NCBI GenBank assembly: GCA_022376465.1
Contig: JACDTU010000010.1
Location: forward strand, 372,001 to 436,000
From: Cubamyces lactineus
Taxonomy: Eukaryota; Basidiomycota; Agaricomycetes; Polyporales; Polyporaceae
DNA: 64,000 nucleotides
Direction: 5' to 3'
In this document: positions 56,703-64,000 of the stretch, in pieces
Layout: each line of letters begins with the position of its first letter
How positions within the stretch are numbered: position 1 is the first letter of the stretch
Translations under genes and position numbers: made by a program
The notes under the pieces: generated by a model
What the model was told of the DNA's origin: nothing
What the model saw: the letters and a program-made list of their open reading frames with translations, nothing else
The model's database searches: none

Positions 56703-59700
56703 CTACCGCACAGAATCCGTCGAATGGATGAGGTGCGAATCCAACAGCCTCCTCCGCCTCATGAGCTCCGACTCAGAGATCGTCTGCCCGCCAGTACCGC
56801 CCTTCTCCCTATGCGTCGGCGTGCCCGGGCCCGAGCCCGCCACAGACGCAACCGTAGCACCAGCAGCGGCCTGCGAGTGGGGGCGCTTCGGCGGCGAGCC
56901 GACCCGCACGCTTGGCGGTCTGCTCCCCGCCGCCGTCACAGCGCTCTCCCCAGGGCCCACTCCAAAACCTATCGGGGGCGTGCTGACCGCGAGCCCGACG
57001 TCGTCCAGGATGTCGAGATGGCCCACTGGTCCGATAGACCCGCCGTTGGGCGTCGCACCGTTCGCACCGCCGGTCCCAGACAATGACGTGAGTGCGTCGG
57101 TCTGAGCTAGGGTTGCAGACGGCGATGACGCTGATGTCGGGGTGCCCGGATGGTGAGCGGCGTGTCCGTTCACGCCGCCCGCTCGACTGGGAGTCTCGGT
57201 GTGTGAGCTCGAAGGCCGCCGTGCTGTGCCTGCCGACGAGGACGCGAACGACCCGGGGGGAGTGCGCCGTTTCGGGGAGAACGTCAAGACCTCCCCGTCC
57301 GTGTCGAGCTCAGACGTCTCGTCCGTCGCGGAGGTATCGTCCTGCCATCGCCTCTTCGCTGCTGCCGCCGCAGACGTCGTCATCGACGGCCGTCTCACCT
57401 TCGGAGGGCTCGAGGCGCCCCTCCGATCACCTGAGACAGGGCTAGCATTAGCATGAGTGTACGCGGCCGGGATGCCGTCACCCCCTCGCGCCCGCTGACT
57501 GTCACTCCTCGCAGACGCAGGTACAGACGCAGGTGCAGGTGCAGCAGCGAAGGACGTCAATACCGGGCTCGCCACTGCTGAGCGGCTCCCGGTGGCGGCA
57601 GCAGTACCCGCAAACACGTCGTCCATCCAGTCCGCAAGGTCGTCGATCACGCCCCGCGCTTCGCGCATGAGCGATGGCATCTGGAGATATCCGTGGCTCC
57701 ATTCGGAGAAGATGTGCATCTGCACCCAGTCCTCGTCGCCCTCCGCCCGGAGCCGCTCGTACTCGCGTCGTAGCGCGCGCCGGGCCTCATCCGGACTCAC
57801 GTTGTCGTTGCGCCCAAGTCCGAGACCCGCAAGGCTCGACGCGGATGGGGTCGTTGCGCCGGCGGCAGGAGCAGGGGTCATGCGAAGGTGCTGGCTGGGC
57901 CCTGCGCTCGAGAGGACACGTTCGAGCTCGGCGCGGCGGGCGCGTTTCGCCTCGCGCACGCGTCCGGCAAAGATGAGTGTGTCGTCCACAAATGGATCCT
58001 TTTCTCCGCACGACATGAGCAGCGGTGGGAACTGCGCGAGAAGGCGGTCGGGAGCGAGGATCGGCGAGAGCTGATAGTCGGACTGGAAGTCGGGGTTGCG
58101 GTGCGGGCCGATGTATAGGATCGCCATCGCGCGCATCTAGGAACGGCAAGGACTATCGGTCAGCACAGCAGGCCCTGCAGGTGAAGAAACGGACAGAAGT
58201 GGGTGGAGAAGGCATCCGGAGATTGATGTCGCATCAACACCATGCCCTCTCGTCCCGGACGAGGAGACGCAAGCGAGAGGTGCTCGGGTAGCGGTCATGG
58301 GCGTATCGAGCTTCCCGCGAATCCCACCTCCGGTCAGTTCGGAAGAAAGCAACTCACCATGCTGGGCGATATGATGCGGTCCTGGAAATACCCTGTACGG
58401 CTCGTCATTGTCAGCCGGGTCCCAATAGGGGCCTTCTCCGTAGGGCACGCTTGGTCATTGCCATGCCAGTGACTGCCAGGTGCAGCGGGTTCGGGCGGTG
58501 CTCGGGGTGCTTGGTCGAATTCGACACGGCTCACTTGAGGATTGAAGCGGATTCGGGCGCGAAGCGGTTTGTCTTCTTCGTTCACGCGATCAAGCGGTTC
58601 GTCCTCAATGTTCCCCATCGCACCGCCTTCGTCGTAGCTATCGTCATCTAGGCTATTGACATGCTTGATGCTCGACGTGGTGTGCCGCGTGCGCAGCGGC
58701 GGCATCTTAGTCGTCGATGAAGACGACGCAAGTGTACGGAGGGTATCGCGGAGGCTTCGCCGTCGGCGAACCTTACGATCACCAACCATGGATAGCGGGC
58801 TGATGTGGCGCAGATGATCTTTCTGCTCAGCCAGCATGGACAGATGGGCTGATGACTGCTCTGTTTGCAGGACGCGGAGGTTCTGCGGCGTCATCCAGGA
58901 TGTGAAGTTGAAATCCAGTGCCGCATAGTTCAAGACCAGCGCGAGCGGGTGCGGAAGGTTCATCTGCGTCTCCAGGATCTTGAACATCACGCAACACGCG
59001 ATGTGCGCGCCCCTGCAAAGTCGTAGTCATCAGCCCCGCCATACTCAATGGCGCAAACGGGAACATCAAGCGATGCCAGTGCCACTTACGCAGAATCGCC
59101 TGTGCAGATGATGTTCAACTCGCGCCCAGACATACCAATAACAATTCCCGTGGTCTCCACCAAGACGCGATAGAGATCAAAGCATTCGTCAATGGAGAAC
59201 GGGTAGGGGTCTACATCGCCAGGCACCGGCGTGATCGGTCAGCGGCGGGCATGCGTGTGCGCAAATTCGGCCAGCGAAGGGCAAAGGCACTCACACTCTG
59301 GAGCCTTGCCATAGTCGACGGAGAGCACAGGCTTGCCGGTACGGATCGCCCACATCCGCAGGCGCTCCTCGTGGTGTTCCGGGGTCATTGACACGAACCC
59401 GCCGCCCGGGAAGTCGAGTATGAGGTCGGTCGCGCGTGAGAGCTGATCCGCCGGGGGTGCAAAGAACAGCCACGTCGTAATCGGGCGGCGGTATGTCGAG
59501 TCCTTTGGGCGGGCGAGCAGAATCTTACGGCGTATCGAGATGCGTGGGTGATGAGAGAGCATCTTCAACTGATATCTGGTGGTGAGCGGCAAGACCGAGG
59601 GAGACAGAGTGGAAATGGGCGCACGTAAGGATTCGTCGTTTTCTCCCATGTCGTACGGAGCATCTCAACGGTGGGCACCGCTCGGTACTTTCGGATCTTT

Positions 59701-60392
59701 TGTTTGTTTTGAGGTTAGTGGGGCCATCTCTGAGAAGATGGTACAAGCTGTCAAACAACAGACCTTCTCATCTGCTTCACTGGCGTAAATGATGTAGTAT
59801 ATCGAGAATAGGACAGAACAGATGTCTTTCAACCATCTTGGTCTGATAGACATGGCAGTGGCGAAGCCAGCATCGAGCCCGATAGCAATCCAAGTTGCGC
59901 GGTAGTATGAGGGTGAGTACTGGACAGCCACGCGTAGTTAGCCTCGAACGGGAAGTCGGCAGCGAGCTCGCCTACTTACAAGGTTCGCAAGCGGTTCCGG
60001 CGCTGAATGAACAGTCAGTTTGCGGTGGCGGAGGCATCGGAACGTAAGGCTTACCGGCCAAACCAAGTATCTTGTCAAGATTGCGGACGGCGTAGACGCC
60101 CGTTAAAGTGCTTACAATAAGTTGCCACGGTGTGAATCGCTCTACAACACACGTTAGCCCGCCATGTAACACGCTGCGTAGACCACGCACGCAGAGCTCT
60201 GTTCGCACGCCTTAACCACAGAAGTCTAGGGCCATTAGGATCGCCACGAAGAATTCTCCAAAACCAGAAGATGATGACCAGAATGACCTGTGCGCGTCAT
60301 TTAGCCACGCCACAATTGTTCACGAACACGATTGGACTGACCTGCGCTCTCTTCCAACCGACGCTCGGGCGGCCCAGAAGATGATCTATCAT
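56703..60392 (-). CDS. Hormone-sensitive-lipase-family alpha/beta hydrolase with N-terminal membrane anchor and long disordered tail
   Basis: Predicted membrane-bound esterase or lipase, 989 residues in ten exons: complement of 56703-58136, 58358-59012, 59090-59210, 59295-59568, 59625-59696, 59764-59919, 59980-60002, 60055-60141, 60191-60287 and 60342-60392. The start MIDHLLGRPSVGWKRAQ is followed by a hydrophobic segment. VEMLRTTWEKTTNPY precedes the core: oxyanion loop ILDFPGGGF (in place of HGGGF), LSVDYGKAPEYPYPF, the nucleophile in CTGDSAGAHIA (Ser about 292), Asp in MSCGEKDPFVDD and His in SEWSHGY. A basic, Ser-rich insertion of about 150 residues interrupts the core after NYAALDFNFTSW. 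About 300 C-terminal residues are Ser/Pro/Thr/Gly-rich and presumably regulatory. Substrate is unknown (sterol esters, acylglycerols and drug-like esters are all possible). Confidence 0.9.
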
Positions 60393-61053
60393 GAGTGGTG
60401 GTCGTAAAGAAAGTCGTTATGCAGGCAGAAGGGAAGCGCAGCGAGACCATGATGCTTGTGCTTTGGGACAGGGAGAGACACATGTGATTGCGGTGGACCG
60501 AAGGCGGACTGGTGTGGACGTCCATTTCAGGCAGGGGTTCCTGCCGGCCGCGGCACGGGGACCCACAGCGTCTAGGGCGGACTCAGCAGACGCTGTCACT
60601 GTCAACAGGAAGCCGCGTGGCTGTAGCTAGGAAGCGGCTAACTGCCAAGTTCCAAGGTCTGCGTTCGACTGCTCAGAGGACGAGGACAACGAAGCACACA
60701 CGCCACGTCTCTTGCTTTCCTTCGAACCTGGGGGTGGCGGCGCACGCGTACGGCCCCGGGCGGGTGCGGGGTCTGGGCCAATCGGATTGGGCGGAGCCGC
60801 CCACAGTAATGTAATTGTAATCTCCCGATCCTCCAGCTTATCTTCGGCCGCGTCTTCCTGATAGATAAAGAATACAAAGAACATCCCGCCGGGTGATGTG
60901 CACGCTATTACATGCGCTATACTTACCTAGCCGGTCTCAGTAAACGCCAATGTTATCATGACTCGTGCGACAGCCTCGACATCCTGCCAGCCTCCTCGTC
61001 CTGGTGGCACTGCTTCAGCTTGCCCTGCACACGACTCCTCCTACTAGCCCACA
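60393..61053. promoter_or_regulatory. Divergent region between the hydrolase gene and the allantoicase fusion gene
   Basis: 661 bases between divergent starts. GATA-type sites would be expected for nitrogen control of the purine-catabolism gene, but single GATA words are too frequent to claim one. The minus-strand frame at 60627-60884 has no motif. Confidence 0.4.
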
Positions 61054-63601
61054 ATGAACTCCGTAGAACTTCCGTCTTCCGTCGAACAGCCTCCGATTAT
61101 GAGCTATGCTCAAATTCCCTTAGATCGTTTCAAAGATACATTCTCCACAGCTATAGGTAGGCACCTGCCACACATCTGTCCATCACACCACAAGGCTTAC
61201 TTCGCCGACTTGGCTTGTCACAGAACTATCGAGCGTTGCGCTCGGGGGTAAGGTCGTCTCGGTCTCCGACGAATTCTTCGCAGAGGCATTTCACCTCCTC
61301 CTTGTCGAAGTACGAGATCCCGATGTCAGCCATACGCACGCGATCATGGACTGATGCCGCCATCCAGCCCGCACCCAGCTTGAAAGGCCAATTCGGCCCA
61401 AAGGGCGCTCTCTTCAGCGGTTGGGAAACCCGCAGGCATAACCCTGCGTACGATTGGTGCGCATCAAACGATCCTCCGGGCGCGGCCTGCTGCCGACGTT
61501 TGTGCACAGGTGCATCATAAAGCTCGGGACGACCGGCTCCATCAGCGGGTTCGACATCGACACGAGCCACTTCAACGGTATAGCGTCACACCTGCGATGC
61601 GCTAGTCTACGTCGACTCACGCTCTCGTTTTCGTCCATTAGGAAACGAAGCCCCACAGGCTTCAGTCGATGTCCTCTTTTCCGCCGACGACTCGGCGCCC
61701 CAGGTGGACGATCCGAGGGTGTGCATGCTTCTCCAGCTCCATTTATGATATATTCCACTCACCGATGTGCACATAGTGGGAGGAGCTGCTCCCCAAGGTA
61801 AACCTGGGACCTAGCTCCAGGCACCTGTTTACCGTGCCTCCTTCCAAAGGTGTCAACTATGTGAAGCTCAACATGTATCCAGACGGCGGGATTGTGCGTG
61901 GGATTCCCACACATACGCGGTTGCGATTTGCGTGCTAACGCTGCCCGATTCATGCGTAGGCGAGGTTCCGAGTGTACGGTTTGGTCGCTCCGATCTTCCC
62001 CTCTGCCACCGCTATAGAATTTGACCTCGCGCACGTCTTTTCGGGCGGACGGGTGGTATACACGTCCGACCAGCACTTTGGCGTGGGCTCGAACCTCATC
62101 CTGCCTGGTCGAGGTACGTCAAATCCTCCGGGATCCTCGCACATGCGTCATCCCGCTTTTCAGGCAAAGACATGGGCGACGGTTGGGAGACGAAACGTAG
62201 CCGACAGCCCGGCCACAAAGATTGGGCGATCATCAAGCTGTGAGTCGCGCATTCCATCCGTCAAAAACCATACCTAATGCCGCGTGCTTACAACATCCCA
62301 TTTCAGCGGAGACGCCGGGTATCTCTCGCAGGCCGAGATCGACACCGCGCACTTCATGGGCAACTTCCCAGAGTCCTGCGAGATGCACGCGCTGCACACC
62401 AGCGATCTCGTCCCGAGCGACGTCCCCGAGGACCGCTGGACGCTAATCCTGCCGCGCACGAAGCTCGGCCCGCATCGCAGGCACTTTTTCCAGCTCGAGA
62501 ACGTAGCGCACGCAGCGTACACGCATGTCAAGATCACAATATACCCGGATGGCGGTATCAAGCGCGTCCGCGTCCTCGGACGACGCGCAGCCTCCATCAG
62601 CGCTGCGAACGGCGACGCACAGGCTGCGCACCCGATAGACGCAATCGAGGCTGATGTCGGGAGCGGTGCAACCTCTGCACACCATCATCCCGACGGCACC
62701 CCATATGCATTCAGTGCTTCTTCTCCTTCTGCGAGTGCTTCTCTGGACTCCGCCAGTGTACGCGGCGCTGTGATCCCGGCCGTGCCGCTCACGCCGGAGG
62801 CGTTCGCCCCTTTCGGCAAGGTCGTGCAGGCGTACGCGGATCCCAACGGCGTCCCAAACCCCCGCACGACGCGCGTGACGGGTGCAAACCAGGGCACGGC
62901 GACGAAGTTCCACAAGCTCGCGCTGCTAGAATCTTCCTACCCGGCCGGGTCGGGCGCTAGCGCAGGTTTGTCCGTGTATAGGTGCAAGGCCATTGATGTC
63001 CTGCCAGGCGGAGAGTGGGAGGTGAAGCTCCTGGAACGTCATCCGTGCACTAACCAAGCGTTCATTCCCATGGGCGGCGGCCGCGGTCTGGGGGAGTCCG
63101 AAAGTGCAGATGTGGATAACGGGCTCGCAGACCCGGGGCGTGCATATCTCGTTATCGTTGCGCAAAACGGCGCGGACGACAAACCCGACCTGGGCACGAT
63201 GCGGGCATTTGTCGCCTCCGGCGGCCAGGGGATCGTGTATGATACTGGGATCTGGCGTGAGTGTCATCGTCCTTCGTGCTGCGACGCTGGGCGTTTCGCA
63301 CCGCCCAGAGCAGATACTGACACGCTGGTCTGTTGCTGTTGCTGATCCGCCGCGTTCCACAGATCACCCGATGGCGGCCTTGTACAAGGTGAGGCGTGTT
63401 TCCGTCATTTACGGCCTGCGCGATCCGCATCACTCACGACGGCGTGCGTGCGTGCTTGTCGACGCGTGCATGTATCACCTCCCGCAGACGATGGACTTCA
63501 CCTGTGTGGAGACCCAGATCGGCAACGGCGACAAGCTGGACTGCGAGGTGGTTGATCTGGATGGGGCGGAGGGTTACTGCAGAGTCAAGGTGCCGGCTTG
63601 A
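61054..63601 (+). CDS. Bifunctional allantoicase / ureidoglycolate lyase fusion
   Basis: Carries two consecutive steps of purine ring breakdown: allantoate to ureidoglycolate plus urea, then ureidoglycolate to glyoxylate plus urea. It has 619 residues: exons 61054-61156, 61224-61309, 61368-61456, 61510-61577, 61642-61718, 61777-61893, 61960-62113, 62164-62239, 62307-63256, 63363-63388 and 63488-63601. The allantoicase part (about 20-350) has the two family repeats, with [20 protein letters not shown] and [20 protein letters not shown], each followed by [11 protein letters not shown] or [14 protein letters not shown] motifs. A linker of about 60 low-complexity residues leads to the lyase (about 412-619): [60 protein letters not shown] and WHHPMAALY. 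The junction lies inside one 950-nt exon, so the fusion is not an assembly or splicing artefact. Confidence 0.94.
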
Positions 63602-64000
63602 AGGCAAGGTGGGTCGTCTAGGGCTGGGGCCTCCTAACGTTGACCATAGATATGGGCGACATCGACATCTCACGACTTGGCACATCATGTAGGCCGCTGC
63701 GTATCAGTCAGTTACCCATCGATTTGAGACCGCGGCGAGAAGGCCTTGCCCCGCGGCGTCGCACGTAGACCCGACGCGCAGGGTATGTGCGGGTGTGTCT
63801 GGCCAGCGCGTCGTCCGACATCCCGAGCCCGCTCGGACTGAACGACTCCAGCATACGCGTTTGAGGTGCAGGCTACGGGCCGAGGTGGTGCGTTGGAGGA
63901 GGCTGAGGCCCGCGCCAAGTTGAATGCGAGGGACACAGCTTTCACTTGGCCCCTGCTCACTGCGGTGATCGACAGATGCTCCCTGGTGCGCAGTGTCCGA
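63602..64000. other. Right-edge flank with possible minus-strand exon
   Basis: The 3' flank of the fusion gene, then coding-like sequence on the minus strand that is open in two frames to or near the window end. Not enough of it is present to identify a family. Confidence 0.35.
63708..63872 (-). CDS. Possible C-terminal exon of a convergent gene running off the right edge
   Basis: Following an acceptor-like CCCGTAG, 55 codons are open to a TGA at 63708-63710 and encode MLESFSPSGLGMSDDALARH and a strongly Arg-rich basic tail. An alternative frame (stop at 63712) is also open to the window edge, so the choice is uncertain. No family is recognised. Confidence 0.3.
   Translation of the reverse strand, partial: PAPQTRMLESFSPSGLGMSDDALARHTRTYPARRVYVRRRGARPSRRGLKSMGN

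Noticed and set aside
60627..60884. 85-codon minus-strand frame as a small gene
   Set aside because: No conserved motif and it lies in the divergent promoter region; a Pro/Ser-rich chance frame is more likely.

Overview
The window is nuclear DNA from a filamentous basidiomycete, most likely a mushroom-forming Agaricomycete. The genes are intron-dense, with mostly 45-70 nt GT..AG introns. They lie on both strands without operons, and the content is typical of that group: sedolisin, GH45-like endoglucanase, formate dehydrogenase, ERT1, PEX5 and a fused allantoicase/ureidoglycolate lyase. I do not recognise the species. Exon models were built by hand from splice signals, reading-frame continuity and remembered family motifs. 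No database search or RNA data was available.

Layout. 1-4.1 kb: a sedolisin protease truncated by the left edge, then a GH45/expansin-like endoglucanase with a probable GPI anchor. 4.5-11.7 kb, minus strand: formate dehydrogenase with a mitochondrial presequence, an ERD1-type EXS membrane protein, and a secreted Ser/Asn/Gly/Asp-rich protein. 11.7-16.4 kb: gene-poor, with one uncertain spliced gene. 16.4-23.7 kb: a bZIP factor, an acidic protein that I cannot name, a fucose-permease-like transporter and a nucleoside hydrolase. 24-26 kb: RACK1 with a U24 C/D snoRNA in its one long intron, plus a second U24 copy on the opposite strand upstream. 27-45.2 kb, dense and mostly housekeeping: short-chain dehydrogenase, arsenite exporter ACR3, MTQ1/PrmC methyltransferase, ERT1 regulator, PRA1, CDC26 (APC/C), F-box protein, PEX5 and a xylose-reductase-type aldo-keto reductase. 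45.2-56.7 kb: two long stretches without convincing genes around a three-finger C2H2 factor. 56.7-63.6 kb: a membrane-anchored hormone-sensitive-lipase-family hydrolase and the allantoicase/ureidoglycolate lyase fusion. A possible further gene on the minus strand lies at the right edge.

Shared themes. Nutrient scavenging is represented by the secreted protease, the endoglucanase, the permease beside the nucleoside hydrolase, and the purine-catabolism fusion. ERT1 (gluconeogenesis) and PEX5 (peroxisome import) both serve growth on non-sugar carbon. The most notable signals are the paired U24 snoRNAs on opposite strands, two micro-exons of 7 and 8 nt that are needed to keep conserved domains in frame, a GC-AG intron in ERT1, and an aldo-keto reductase whose native cofactor loop has Asp where NADPH-dependent xylose reductases have Asn.
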